DNA from: Paenibacillus massiliensis subsp. panacisoli DSM 21345
GTDB taxonomy: Bacteria; Bacillota; Bacilli; Paenibacillales; Paenibacillaceae
Length of the DNA: 64,000 bases
Assembly (NCBI RefSeq): GCF_000426545.1
Contig: NZ_KE384535.1
Location: 327,257 to 391,256 of the forward strand
Direction of reading: 5' to 3'
The notes beneath the pieces were generated by a model. The model had not been told where the DNA came from, searched no databases, and worked only from the letters and a program-made list of their open reading frames with translations. This document shows positions 1 to 8,168 of this stretch, piece by piece. How positions within the stretch are numbered: the stretch's first letter is position 1; each line of letters begins with the position of its first letter. Position numbers and translations under genes: made by a program.

Positions 1-2
1 AT

Positions 3-590
3 GTGAACTTCGCCAGTAAGTACTTGATATTTATTATGCTTCCGCTAATGGCTCGTTATGGGGCTGATGTAGCGCCGAAGCTGGATCAGATCCTGGAGGT
101 AGGTTGGGTGTTCCTGCTTCAGGAGATTGGCAACCTCGGAACGATACTGCTCGGGCTGCCTGTCGCTATTCTGCTAGGATTGAGAAGAGAGGCCATCGGG
201 TCAACACTGGGACTTGGACGCGAAGGAGAGCTGGCTTATATTTCTGAAAAGTATACACTGGATTCGCCTGAAGGACGAGGTGTATTGTCTCTCTATATTA
301 TAGGTACATTGTTTGGCACGCTGTTCTTCAGTATTATTGCTCCGGTCTTGCATGCATTGGGCTTCTCTATTGAAGCGCTAGCCATGTCTGCAGGCGTTGG
401 CTCGGCCAGCATGATGACAGGGGCATCCTCGGCTCTGATTGCGATCAACCCGGAGATGACGGAGACGATCAATGGCTACGCAGCAGCAAGCCAATTGCTT
501 ACCAGTTTCCTGGGCACCTATACCATGGTCTTCCTGGCAGTTCCTCTGCAGCGCTTCATGTACAAATTCATGGTAAGAGGTGATCGTTAA
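3..590 (+). CDS. DUF3100-like membrane protein, C-terminal part (cut by window edge)
   Basis: Multi-pass membrane protein with hydrophobic segments alternating with short loops. The glycine/serine-rich stretch GVGSASMMTGASSA near residue 133 resembles the DUF3100 family of predicted transporters, recognised from memory. The frame is open to the first base of the window, so the GTG at position 3 is probably internal and the N-terminus lies outside. Its TAA overlaps the ATG of the next gene (TAATG), which indicates translational coupling. Substrate unknown. Confidence 0.7.
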   Translation: MNFASKYLIFIMLPLMARYGADVAPKLDQILEVGWVFLLQEIGNLGTILLGLPVAILLGLRREAIGSTLGLGREGELAYISEKYTLDSPEGRGVLSLYIIGTLFGTLFFSIIAPVLHALGFSIEALAMSAGVGSASMMTGASSALIAINPEMTETINGYAAASQLLTSFLGTYTMVFLAVPLQRFMYKFMVRGDR

Positions 591-1075
591 TGAATCCGGT
601 AATTCATAAATATGGTAAATATGCGTTGATCATGCTGCTAAGCGTAAGTCTTATTCTCTTCACGGAGCAGGTCAAATTCTGGCGTGCGGGCGAGGGTAAC
701 CATGTTGGTCTTGGAACGGTATCCGGCTTGGCTGTGCTGTGGCTGTTCTCATTCATTGGAATTCTGATTGCTGAGGTGATGAAGAAGCAGCCGATCAAGT
801 TCCTGGCGGAATTCCCGGTGCTGGGCTGGGTAGCCATTACCTCCCTGGTATGCTGTCTTGTCTCAGACGTGTTCATTACAGCCATTGCGAATGTCAATTT
901 CCTATCTATTACAACCCCGATCCTTACCTTTGCGGGTATTTCAGTGGCCGACAGGCTGGTGGATCTTCGAAAGACGTCCTGGAAAATTGCCATTGTAGCT
1001 GTATTCGTCTTCACTGGCACGTATTTGGGAAGTGCAGTCATCTCGGAAATTGGTTTGTCACTGGCTGGAAGATAA
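590..1075 (+). CDS. Conserved membrane protein partnered with the DUF3100-like gene
   Basis: About 161 residues with four to five predicted transmembrane helices and almost no soluble domain. It starts on the ATG that overlaps the stop codon of the preceding gene, so the two are translationally coupled and probably form one membrane complex or sequential subunits. A strong intrinsic terminator follows about 18 bp after the stop, ending this transcript. I do not recognise a characterised function; the pairing points to a two-part transporter, but this is inference. Confidence 0.65.
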   Translation: MNPVIHKYGKYALIMLLSVSLILFTEQVKFWRAGEGNHVGLGTVSGLAVLWLFSFIGILIAEVMKKQPIKFLAEFPVLGWVAITSLVCCLVSDVFITAIANVNFLSITTPILTFAGISVADRLVDLRKTSWKIAIVAVFVFTGTYLGSAVISEIGLSLAGR

Positions 1076-1092
1076 ATTATAACTGATTTCAT

Positions 1093-1131
1093 AAGCCCGC
1101 TGATCCAGAATATTGGACAGCGGGCTTTTTT
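1093..1131 (+). terminator. Rho-independent terminator
   Basis: A perfect 10-bp stem (AAGCCCGCTG at 1093-1102 and CAGCGGGCTT at 1118-1127) is followed by a run of T. It ends the operon of the two membrane protein genes. Confidence 0.9.
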
Positions 1132-1222
1132 ACTTCACGTGGTACCATGAAACATCACTTTCCATTATGAATCACAATAACAGTCATAGAAAATAATTAT
1201 GACTTATATTGGGGTAATAATG

Positions 1223-1251
1223 TTGCATATAAAATATATATGACGTATTAT
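1223..1251 (+). promoter_or_regulatory. Candidate SigA promoter for ccpN-ppsR
   Basis: TTGCAT (1223-1228) and TATTAT (1246-1251) are separated by 17 bp in an AT-rich stretch between the upstream terminator and ccpN. It would give an mRNA leader of roughly 165 nt that includes the 30-codon reading frame at 1336-1428. Confidence 0.5.
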
Positions 1252-1335
1252 ATGAATCAATAAAGCAATAAGTTGGTAAATCACCTTCTGACTGGCATCA
1301 TAATAGACCTCATGAAGGAGGCGGGCGGCGGGATA

Positions 1336-1428
1336 ATGATAACGGTGCTGAACAGATATAGCGGTCAGCGACACGATGTGGATTCCGGGACCTGCACAGC
1401 CTGCATGGAACGGAAGCGGAGGGATTGA
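1336..1428 (+). CDS. Possible 30-codon upstream reading frame overlapping the ccpN start
   Basis: ATG at 1336 opens a 30-residue frame (begins MITVLNRYSG, ends RKRRD) whose TGA overlaps the TTG start of ccpN as TTGA. A GGCGGG lies just upstream of its ATG, and AAGGAGG sits at 1314-1320, farther away than usual. The ribosome site for ccpN itself is awkwardly close to its TTG, so translation of this leader could feed ribosomes onto ccpN. The peptide resembles nothing I know. It may instead be chance. Confidence 0.3.
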   Translation: MITVLNRYSGQRHDVDSGTCTACMERKRRD

Positions 1429-2072
1429 CGATCGAACTAACACCAAGACAAATGGATATTGTAAACATTGTACAAAAGCATGCACCGATTACTGGTGAGC
1501 AGATTGCAGAAATGCTGAATGTCAGTCGGCCCACCCTGCGGACAGACCTCTCCAAGCTGGTAATCTTGAATTATATTGATGCCAAGCCCAAGGTAGGCTA
1601 CTTTCTCGGCAAGCGTGGCACACAGAACCGGGATGAGAAATTCCGCCTTCTGCAAATGAAGGTAGGAGACATTCATAGCGTACCCGTGATTGTCCGGGAG
1701 ACGACGACGATTCAGGATGCCGTAGTATCTCTTTTTCTGGCGAATGTCGGGAATCTGATCGTTACCGATGAGCACGGACATCTGGCAGGTGTAGCGTCGC
1801 GGAAGGATTTTCTGAAGGTCACACTCGGTAATCCTACAGCAGGTACCATTCCGGTGAGTATGATTATGACCAGGCAACCGAATGTGGTCACAGTATCTCC
1901 GGAAGACACCATTATGGACGCAGCTCGCAAGATTATTTCTCATCAGATTGACAGTCTTCCAGTCGTCATTCCGGTAGAGTCAGACTCGCCTGGGGAGCAA
2001 TGGAAGGTTGTGGGTCGCATTACCAAGACGAATATCATTAAAATGTTGCTGGATATGGTAGCAGAGGAATAG
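1425..2072 (+). CDS. ccpN: CcpN-type transcriptional repressor of gluconeogenic genes
   Basis: An N-terminal winged helix (residues about 3-60, with TGEQIAEMLNVSRPTLRTDL as the recognition region) is followed by a CBS-domain pair (about 75-210). This is the architecture of CcpN, which represses gapB and pckA on glycolytic carbon in Bacillus. The next gene is ppsR, the same order as ccpN-yqfL in B. subtilis, which makes the assignment firm. The start is TTG at 1425: the N-terminus TIEL matches the remembered CcpN start. GGAGGG is only one base upstream of the TTG, which is unusually tight; overlap with an upstream 30-codon frame (TTGA) may help initiation. The CBS pair probably senses nucleotides or metabolites. 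Confidence 0.9.
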   Translation: MTIELTPRQMDIVNIVQKHAPITGEQIAEMLNVSRPTLRTDLSKLVILNYIDAKPKVGYFLGKRGTQNRDEKFRLLQMKVGDIHSVPVIVRETTTIQDAVVSLFLANVGNLIVTDEHGHLAGVASRKDFLKVTLGNPTAGTIPVSMIMTRQPNVVTVSPEDTIMDAARKIISHQIDSLPVVIPVESDSPGEQWKVVGRITKTNIIKMLLDMVAEE

Positions 2073-2085
2073 TGGGAGGAATGGG

Positions 2086-2889
2086 ATGGTTCAGTCTTCA
2101 AGTCACTTTATAGCGGTATGCTCAGACTCGATTGGCGAGACAGCCGAGGCGGTAGTGCTGGCTACGATGAGACAGTTCGAGCTGCCGAACACAGAGATCA
2201 AACGATATATGAATGTAAGAGATGAAGAGGAATTGACCCAGATGATGGAGGAGGTCGCAAGGCGTGGTGGATTTGTGGCCTATACACTGGTCCAGCCCGA
2301 GCTGCGAGAGCTCATCAAGGAGGAAGCGGTCAGACTGAATGTGCGGGCTGTGGATGTGATGGGGCCGATGATGCAAGCGATGGCTGATACCTTCAACAAT
2401 GATCCCAAAGAGAAGCCGGGTCTGCTCCATCGACTGGATGATACGTATTTTCGGCGAGTGGAAGCGATTGACTTCGCAGTACAATACGACGATGGCAAGG
2501 ATGTAAGCGCAATACAAAGAGCGGATATCATATTGCTGGGTGTCTCGCGCATATCCAAGACACCACTCTCGATGTTTTTGGCACACAAGGGCTTCAAGAC
2601 GGTGAACTTCCCGCTCGTTCCAGAGCTGACGGCACCTGCGCAGCTATGGGAGGCATTACCTGGTAAAATATTCGGCTTGACGATCAAGCCAGAGGATCTG
2701 CTGAAGATTCGCAGTGAGCGCTTGAAGGTCATGGGACTGCCGCATAATGTGCAGTACGCCACACTGGAGCGCATTCAGGAGGAAATTGATTACGCCATGA
2801 AGCTCTTCGCCGAGCTCGGCTGCCCGGTTATTGACGTGACAGATAAAGCGATTGAAGAGACTGCGGGACTTATTACTAAAGAGCTGTAA
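2086..2889 (+). CDS. ppsR: Pyruvate,phosphate dikinase regulatory protein (kinase/pyrophosphorylase)
   Basis: DUF299 family protein of typical length (267 residues). The P-loop GVSRISKTP lies at residues 152-160. Family members phosphorylate and dephosphorylate an active-site threonine of pyruvate,phosphate dikinase (or PEP synthase) using ADP and Pi, switching PEP formation off and on. It starts 13 bp after ccpN with GGGAGG just upstream, so the two are cotranscribed; both act on the glycolysis/gluconeogenesis branch point. The target dikinase gene is not in this window. Confidence 0.92.
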   Translation: MVQSSSHFIAVCSDSIGETAEAVVLATMRQFELPNTEIKRYMNVRDEEELTQMMEEVARRGGFVAYTLVQPELRELIKEEAVRLNVRAVDVMGPMMQAMADTFNNDPKEKPGLLHRLDDTYFRRVEAIDFAVQYDDGKDVSAIQRADIILLGVSRISKTPLSMFLAHKGFKTVNFPLVPELTAPAQLWEALPGKIFGLTIKPEDLLKIRSERLKVMGLPHNVQYATLERIQEEIDYAMKLFAELGCPVIDVTDKAIEETAGLITKEL

Positions 2890-2940
2890 CGCTAATTAAC
2901 GCTTGCTTACAAATGAAACAAGAAGCGTATATATGGAGGG

Positions 2941-3927
2941 ATGATGGTTATGGAAAGTCAATTGGCCTTGGAGTTGGTACGTATTACAGAAGCGGCTGCT
3001 TTGGAATCCGCCAGATGGACAGGTCGCGGTGACAAGCATAGTGCAGATGATGCCGCTACCGTAGCCATTCGAACTCATTTTAATTCAGTATCCATGGATG
3101 GCACCGTCGTCATTGGCGAAGGTGAGATGGATGAAGCCCCCATGCTGTATATCGGTGAAAAAGTGGGTAACCGGAAGGGGCCCAAAATCGATATTGCTGT
3201 AGATCCATTGGAAGGCACAGAGACGGTGGCTAACGGGCTGAATAATGCCCTGTCCGTCATTGCCGCTGCTCCAGCGGGCAGCTTGCTGCACGCTCCCGAT
3301 ATCTATATGCAGAAGCTGGCTGTGGGACCGGAGCTGGCTGGCAAGCTCTCATTGGATGATTCCATGGAAGATACCTTGATTAAGGCATCACGTATTCTAG
3401 ATAAGTCCCTGTCTGACCTCACAGTCTCCATCCTGGACCGTACCCGTCATGAGCATCTGATTAGTGTCCTGCGTAGAGCAGGTGTGCGTATCAAATTGCT
3501 CGGTCATGGGGATGTTATGGCTGCCATTGACACCTGCACAGATAGCGGTGTGGATATGTATGTGGGGTCCGGCGGTGCCCCGGAAGGCGTTCTGGCGGCA
3601 GCTGCCCTGAAATGCATGGGTGGTGAAATTCAGGGGCGCTTGCTTCCCGAAAACGATGAGGATGTGGCCCGTTGCATTCGGATGGGCTTGCAGCACCCAG
3701 ATGCACTGCTGAGTATGGATGCAATGGTCGGTGATCAGGGCGTGCTGTTCGTAGCCACGGGAGTAACTCCTGGCGATTTCCTGCCAGGTGTGAAGTACCT
3801 GCCGCGCAATCAGGCTGAGACGCATTCGGTGGTCATGTATTCCGAGACGAAGACAGTCCGGTTCGTGCGCAGCATGCACCGTTTGCCGCTACTGCAAAGT
3901 GATCTGGCCGCTGCAGTCTCCTATTAA
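2941..3927 (+). CDS. glpX: Fructose-1,6-bisphosphatase, class II
   Basis: The protein carries the metal and substrate motif DPLEGT (about residue 89) and the class II signature GEGEMDEAPML around residue 60. It dephosphorylates fructose-1,6-bisphosphate to fructose-6-phosphate in gluconeogenesis, in the cytosol. The length (about 328) is typical. GGAGG stands just before the ATG at 2941; a second ATG at 2950 is also possible. It lies downstream of ccpN-ppsR, so three gluconeogenesis-control genes are clustered. A terminator follows at 4039. Confidence 0.93.
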   Translation: MMVMESQLALELVRITEAAALESARWTGRGDKHSADDAATVAIRTHFNSVSMDGTVVIGEGEMDEAPMLYIGEKVGNRKGPKIDIAVDPLEGTETVANGLNNALSVIAAAPAGSLLHAPDIYMQKLAVGPELAGKLSLDDSMEDTLIKASRILDKSLSDLTVSILDRTRHEHLISVLRRAGVRIKLLGHGDVMAAIDTCTDSGVDMYVGSGGAPEGVLAAAALKCMGGEIQGRLLPENDEDVARCIRMGLQHPDALLSMDAMVGDQGVLFVATGVTPGDFLPGVKYLPRNQAETHSVVMYSETKTVRFVRSMHRLPLLQSDLAAAVSY

Positions 3928-4038
3928 TTCTATGAAGTTAGATTGTAGTTCGGTATTATCCGTATTTTAATCCAGCAGGATTGGAATGTGGTTAATATAG
4001 CTTTGACTTTATTGCCATTGTGTAATACTCCGTACTTG

Positions 4039-4075
4039 GCGTACTTGGGCAGCCTGCTCGGGTACGCTCTTTTTG
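4039..4075 (+). terminator. Rho-independent terminator after glpX
   Basis: GCGTAC (4039-4044) pairs with GTACGC (4062-4067), with an inner GCAG/CTGC helix, followed by a T-rich tract. The rest of the 3928-4250 gap shows no gene. Confidence 0.75.
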
Positions 4076-4250
4076 TATCTATAATGATGAGAGGGGTTCT
4101 TTAATTCCTCCTGGTCATGTAAGGTATAGCTGATTATATGCTGTATAGTGGGTGTTCCTAAGCAGTTGTTTGTAAGAATATTACTAATTTGGACGTATGA
4201 ATTTAGCTGTGCTAGACTATTAGAATTACATGGAAAGGAAACTCAAACGA

Positions 4251-4727
4251 ATGACAAACAAAGTTACGAAGATTATGGGCGCAACTCTATTGTCTATTTC
4301 ACTTATTGCTGGAGTTAGTAGTACTGTGTCGGCAAATGACATTTTAGTATCCAAAGAAGAAAATGAAATCATTAAAGATAACCCTTCAATCAAGGATTCA
4401 CTAACATGGGAATTGAAGGGGAATGTAATGGACCCTACGAATACCTATTCTGTGACTGCTGGATATCCAAATATAAAACTGTATGCAAAAAATACAGGAG
4501 CCGCACCCTATAGAGTTGAGGTGCAGCACATCAGCAAGAAAAGGGTTATTTTTAATGAGACCGTTGCAGTAGGTAAGACTGTAGAAGTCATAAATAATGA
4601 CAGTAATCCACTCGTTCCCTCAGGCACTTATTTAATAACTATTTATGGTGGAGCAGGCCTCCCCAAAGGAGAACTTGTTCTTGAAAGCTCCAACACGAAA
4701 TGGCCTTTAAAAAAAGAAACACGATAG
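4251..4727 (+). CDS. Small secreted protein of unknown function
   Basis: The product has a clear Sec signal peptide (basic start MTNKVTKIMG, hydrophobic core to about residue 25, then VSSTVSAND as the cleavage region) and a mature part of about 130 residues predicted to be beta-rich (segments TYSVTAGYPNIKLYAKNTG, PYRVEVQHIS, GTYLITIYGG). The ATG at 4251 is preferred over one at 4230 because GGAAAGGAAA precedes it by about nine bases. It stands alone with its own terminator. I do not recognise a family; an immunoglobulin-like extracellular fold is a guess from the strand pattern. Confidence 0.7.
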   Translation: MTNKVTKIMGATLLSISLIAGVSSTVSANDILVSKEENEIIKDNPSIKDSLTWELKGNVMDPTNTYSVTAGYPNIKLYAKNTGAAPYRVEVQHISKKRVIFNETVAVGKTVEVINNDSNPLVPSGTYLITIYGGAGLPKGELVLESSNTKWPLKKETR

Positions 4728-4771
4728 CAGCGATAATAACGTGCCGTACAGATTCAACTTTTCAATTCCAG

Positions 4772-4799
4772 TTCTCGCCTTTTAGCGAGGGCTTTTTTG
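4772..4799 (+). terminator. Rho-independent terminator
   Basis: The short hairpin CTCGC/GCGAG (4774-4778 and 4785-4789) is followed by GGCTTTTTT. It ends the monocistronic secreted-protein gene; the convergent lrgB ends about 80 bp further on. Confidence 0.75.
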
Positions 4800-4878
4800 T
4801 AGTCAGCATGAACAAGGTTCTAATTGGCCCCAAAACTTGAAAAATATTATGCGTGTTGATGACTATATCTCTAGTCTA

Positions 4879-5568
4879 TCAGGGTAGCAGCCATACGATG
4901 AGCGGAGCTAGCATTGAGCCGAACACTGCGCTGAGCGTAAGTGCAACTGTGCTCGTAGAGACCACAACCGGGCCGAATTCTACCGCTTTGCTCGTCCCAA
5001 GCGCGTGTGAAGCGGCTCCAAATCCGATGCCTAGCCCGATATCATTAGTGATTCTGAAGCATCTGAAAATCATAGGTCCGAGTACGACACCTGTAAAGCC
5101 GGCGATCATCACGAACACCGAGGTAATGGATGCATTCCCGCCTAATCCTCCGGCAATGCCCATCGCCACAGGTGTTGTGATCGACTTGGGCAGTAGGGAA
5201 ATGATCAGCTCCGTGGGATAGTCCATCCATAAAGCCAACCCGATGCCGCTCAACATGCCTGTCAGAATTCCGACAGCAGTTCCTCCAAGTACAGCCCGCC
5301 ATTCTTTTAGCAAAACATCCAGCTGCTTGTACATGGGATAGGCTAACGCTATAACCGCTGGGCCGAGACAATAATTGAGCCACTGTCCGCCTCTCATGAA
5401 CACATCATAAGAGGTTCCCACACCCAGTAGGAGGATGATAATCAGCATAGAGCAAGTCAAGGTTGGTACGAGAATCGCCCACTTGAGCTTCCGGTACAGT
5501 GCGTTCAGCACAGTGAACAGCACCAGGATAGCTATAACTATGGCTGCTTCGAGAAGGATTTCGAGCAT
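4879..5568 (-). CDS. lrgB: LrgB family antiholin/holin-like membrane protein
   Basis: About 229 residues with many transmembrane segments. The conserved C-terminal region SITTPVAMGIAGGLGGNASIT and GIGFGAASHALGTS is typical of CidB/LrgB. These proteins work with LrgA/CidA in programmed lysis and in pyruvate uptake in Bacillus. The start at 5568 (MLEILLEA) has AGGAGG seven bases upstream; the open frame extends to 5610 but no better start is there. It overlaps lrgA by 31 bp, so the two are coupled. No lytSR pair is adjacent. Confidence 0.88.
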   Translation of the reverse strand: MLEILLEAAIVIAILVLFTVLNALYRKLKWAILVPTLTCSMLIIILLLGVGTSYDVFMRGGQWLNYCLGPAVIALAYPMYKQLDVLLKEWRAVLGGTAVGILTGMLSGIGLALWMDYPTELIISLLPKSITTPVAMGIAGGLGGNASITSVFVMIAGFTGVVLGPMIFRCFRITNDIGLGIGFGAASHALGTSKAVEFGPVVVSTSTVALTLSAVFGSMLAPLIVWLLP

Positions 5569-5942
5569 GTGGCAGCCTCCTCGGAATTTGACGTCAGCTT
5601 GCTGAGCCACTGTGTGGCTTTAGCGGAGAGAACCATGGTCAGCAGCGTGCTGAATATTACAATGAAGATTAGCCACTGTCCACCACCGGTGAACACGTGG
5701 AAGTAGTTCATGACCCCAACGGTGGCAGGCACCAAGAAGAGGGGAATATACTTCTGCAGAAATGTAGCTCCATGCATGACCCAATTCTCTGGAATGATGT
5801 GTAGTTTGAGTGCCACAAACAACAGTAACAGCCCGAATATGCTGCCAGGAATCGGGAGTCCGGTGAGCATCTGAAGCAGTAGCCCTGCACCGTAAAATGT
5901 AGTGAGTAGAGCAAGCTGTAAGAAAAATGAGATGATTTTCAT
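5538..5942 (-). CDS. lrgA: LrgA/CidA family holin-like protein
   Basis: A 134-residue protein with four hydrophobic helices and the family signature GLPIPGSIFGLLLLF near residue 28. It is thought to form a holin-like or small-molecule channel complex with LrgB. First gene of a two-gene minus-strand operon. No clear Shine-Dalgarno precedes the ATG; instead a 7-bp hairpin sits just upstream. Confidence 0.88.
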   Translation of the reverse strand: MKIISFFLQLALLTTFYGAGLLLQMLTGLPIPGSIFGLLLLFVALKLHIIPENWVMHGATFLQKYIPLFLVPATVGVMNYFHVFTGGGQWLIFIVIFSTLLTMVLSAKATQWLSKLTSNSEEAATCSKSFSKQP

Positions 5943-5949
5943 AGTGTAG

Positions 5950-5970
5950 TGGAGAGTCTAACGCTCTCCA
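5950..5970 (-). promoter_or_regulatory. Hairpin in the lrgA leader
   Basis: TGGAGAG and CTCTCCA form a perfect 7-bp stem with a 7-nt loop, ending eight bases before the lrgA start. On the mRNA the purine-rich arm GGAGAG, the only Shine-Dalgarno-like sequence nearby, is paired in this hairpin. It could restrict initiation; function not shown. Confidence 0.35.
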
Positions 5971-6055
5971 TGTGCCCCCTTGCAGTCTAAAAATGTAAAG
6001 CTATCTTATCCCAACGTTATTGGTTTCTACAAGAGCCGAATTGAAAGAGTAGAAA

Positions 6056-6069
6056 AGTAAGCGTTGACA
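6056..6069 (+). promoter_or_regulatory. Candidate cre (CcpA) site overlapping the bglP -35 box
   Basis: AGTAAGCGTTGACA matches 12 of 14 positions of the cre consensus TGWAARCGNTWNCW and covers the -35 hexamer TTGACA. This is the arrangement expected for catabolite repression of a beta-glucoside operon. Confidence 0.5.
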
Positions 6070-6092
6070 TCAAAAATCTTATATGCTAATTT
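6064..6092 (+). promoter_or_regulatory. Promoter of the beta-glucoside PTS operon
   Basis: Perfect -35 TTGACA (6064-6069), 17-bp spacer, and extended -10 TGCTAATTT (TG at 6084-6085, TAATTT 6087-6092). Transcription would start near 6099, so the RAT element and terminator fall in the mRNA leader. Confidence 0.65.
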
Positions 6093-6118
6093 GGTGTTGT
6101 AAGCACCTAACCGAATAC

Positions 6119-6149
6119 GGGATTGTTACTGGTAAAGCAGGCAAGACCT
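6119..6149 (+). promoter_or_regulatory. RAT element (ribonucleic antiterminator) for a LicT-type protein
   Basis: GGGATTGTTACTGGT followed by AAAGCAGGCAAGACC matches the RAT consensus of BglG/LicT/SacY systems. Its 3' part (AAGACCT) is shared with the left arm of the terminator at 6143-6210, so the two structures exclude each other. The LicT-like protein encoded at 11158 is the expected ligand. Confidence 0.88.
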
Positions 6150-6210
6150 AAATTGTAGAGCATGGGATACGTATGTATTCTGCCAACTCTTACGATTTAG
6201 GTCTTTTTTT
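6143..6210 (+). terminator. RAT-controlled leader terminator before bglP
   Basis: AAGACCTAAAT (6143-6153) pairs with ATTTAGGTCTT (6195-6205), followed by seven or more T. Without active antiterminator transcription should stop here; with LicT bound to the RAT the left arm is occupied and the operon is read. Confidence 0.88.
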
Positions 6211-6263
6211 GTTGCTGATCACGTCCCGCAAGACCATATGACACAGCTAAGGGGGATTAAACA

Positions 6264-8153
6264 ATGAGCAAATTTACAGAGCTCTCCAATCGTATTGTAG
6301 AGCATGTAGGTGGCGAGGAAAACGTTGTTGAGCTTTATCACTGCATGACGCGGCTTCGCTTTAAGCTAAAGGATTTCGCAAAGGCGGACAAGCAGCAGCT
6401 TGAACAGTTGGATGGAGTAATAACGGTGGTGCAAGGAAACGGGCAGTATCAGGTGGTCATTGGCAATGATGTTAATGCTGTATACAAAGAGATCATTGCA
6501 CAGCATGACATCAAGGCAGCAGGAGAGGCGAAGGAAGAGGCCAAAGGTGAAAAATCCGGCAATCTGATCACACGCTTCTTCAACACCATGTCAGGGATTA
6601 TGACGCCAATCGTACCGGCCTTAGCCGGGGCAGGGATGCTGAAGGCTGTGCTGGTGATTCTAAGCACGACGCTTGAGGTGCTGTCTCAGGACAGCAGTAC
6701 CTACAAGATTCTGGCAGCCGCTGGCAACAGCGTATTTTATTTTCTGCCGCTGCTATTAGCCATTTCGACGGCAAGGCACTTCGGAGCGAATATGTTCGTT
6801 TCCCTGACCATCATGGGCGCCTTGCTTGAGCCGAATTTTACAGGTCTGATGAAGAGCATCGGAGATGTCACCAGCTTTATCGGCATTCCAGTCGTACTCA
6901 TGTCTTATACAGGAACATTGATTCCGGCGATGCTGACCATTTGGGTCTATTCTTACCTGGAACGTTACCTTAAAAAAATCATTCCCGCCAATATCCAGAT
7001 GTTCGCCGTACCGCTGCTATCTCTGATGATTATGGTGCCGCTGGCCGCCGCTGCAGTCGGTCCGGTGGGTGTATATCTCGGAAATGGGATCGCATCAGGA
7101 ATTAATTATCTCAGCAGCTCCAACGGGCTCATCATGGGCGCTCTGATCGGTGGGGGCTGGACACTGCTTGTCATGTTCGGACTTCATTGGGGGATCGTCC
7201 CGGCGATGCTGAACAACCTTAGTCTGCATGGGTTCGATACGATCAAGCCGCCCTCCGCAGCAGCTACCTTTGCTTCCTCCGGCGCTGCGCTAGGAGTGTT
7301 CCTGAAGGCCAAGGACAAGAAGCTAAAAGCCTATGCCTTATCTGCTTTGATGCCGTCCATTCTGGCTGGTGTAACGGAACCGATTGTGTACGGAATTTCA
7401 GTGAAGCTGAAACGCCCATTAATTGCCCAGATTATAGGCGGTGTGATCGGTGGTGCGTTTATCGGTGCGTTCCACTCCACGGTACTTGCTTATGTATTTC
7501 CAGCTGTTACGACATTGCCTGCCTTTGCAACCGACACCTTTGTCTATTTCCTGATTGGAATCACTGCTGCCTTCGTCATTACGGCTGTACTGACTTATAT
7601 ATTCGGCTTTGAGGAGCAAGCAGAGGTAGCACCGTCTGATAGGAGCAAGGCAGAGACCCTGCAACAGCAAGCCTCTTCCATTCCGGTAGCAGACGCTCAA
7701 GAAACAGGCGTAGCTGCTCCAGTTAGCGGCCAGGTCATTTCTCTTCAAGAAGTCTCTGATCCGGTATTCTCTTCCGGTGCTATGGGGGACGGGGTAGCTA
7801 TAATACCAGAAGAAGGAAAAATCTATGCCCCGGTCGCCGGAACCGTAACATCCATAGCCAAGAGCAAGCATGCCATTGGTATTACAGCAGACGATGGCTT
7901 CGAAATCCTGATTCATGTTGGGTTGAATACCGTTAAGCTCAAAGGAGCACCGTTCGTGCTAAAAGTAACCGAGCAGCAGCAGGTTCGCGAAGGAGAACTC
8001 CTGATGGAGTTCGATCTGGAAGCGATTCGCCAAGCAGGTCTTGAACTGACGACACCTGTCATAGTGACGAATCTGAATACATTTCACCGTGTAGAGGCGA
8101 CAGCCAAGCGTCAGGTCTTGTATCGTGAGCCGCTGCTGAAGCTGCATGAATAA
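6264..8153 (+). CDS. bglP: Beta-glucoside PTS permease, EIIBCA
   Basis: A 629-residue fusion in the order IIB-IIC-IIA. The IIB phosphorylation site is Cys27 (YHCMTRLRF), a multi-helix IIC domain covers about residues 105-450, and the C-terminal IIA domain has its phosphorylated His551 (ILIHVGLNTV). It imports and phosphorylates aryl- or cellobiose-type beta-glucosides at the membrane. The ATG has AGGGGG upstream. It heads an operon with two phospho-beta-glucosidases and the antiterminator, all behind the RAT switch. Sugar specificity within beta-glucosides cannot be read from sequence. Confidence 0.93.
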   Translation: MSKFTELSNRIVEHVGGEENVVELYHCMTRLRFKLKDFAKADKQQLEQLDGVITVVQGNGQYQVVIGNDVNAVYKEIIAQHDIKAAGEAKEEAKGEKSGNLITRFFNTMSGIMTPIVPALAGAGMLKAVLVILSTTLEVLSQDSSTYKILAAAGNSVFYFLPLLLAISTARHFGANMFVSLTIMGALLEPNFTGLMKSIGDVTSFIGIPVVLMSYTGTLIPAMLTIWVYSYLERYLKKIIPANIQMFAVPLLSLMIMVPLAAAAVGPVGVYLGNGIASGINYLSSSNGLIMGALIGGGWTLLVMFGLHWGIVPAMLNNLSLHGFDTIKPPSAAATFASSGAALGVFLKAKDKKLKAYALSALMPSILAGVTEPIVYGISVKLKRPLIAQIIGGVIGGAFIGAFHSTVLAYVFPAVTTLPAFATDTFVYFLIGITAAFVITAVLTYIFGFEEQAEVAPSDRSKAETLQQQASSIPVADAQETGVAAPVSGQVISLQEVSDPVFSSGAMGDGVAIIPEEGKIYAPVAGTVTSIAKSKHAIGITADDGFEILIHVGLNTVKLKGAPFVLKVTEQQQVREGELLMEFDLEAIRQAGLELTTPVIVTNLNTFHRVEATAKRQVLYREPLLKLHE

Positions 8154-8168
8154 TGACAAACTAAAAAA

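Noticed and set aside
6080..6116. A second cre-like sequence TGTAAGCACCTAAC near 6098
   Set aside because: It misses the central CG and several flanking positions; the site at 6056-6069 is much better.
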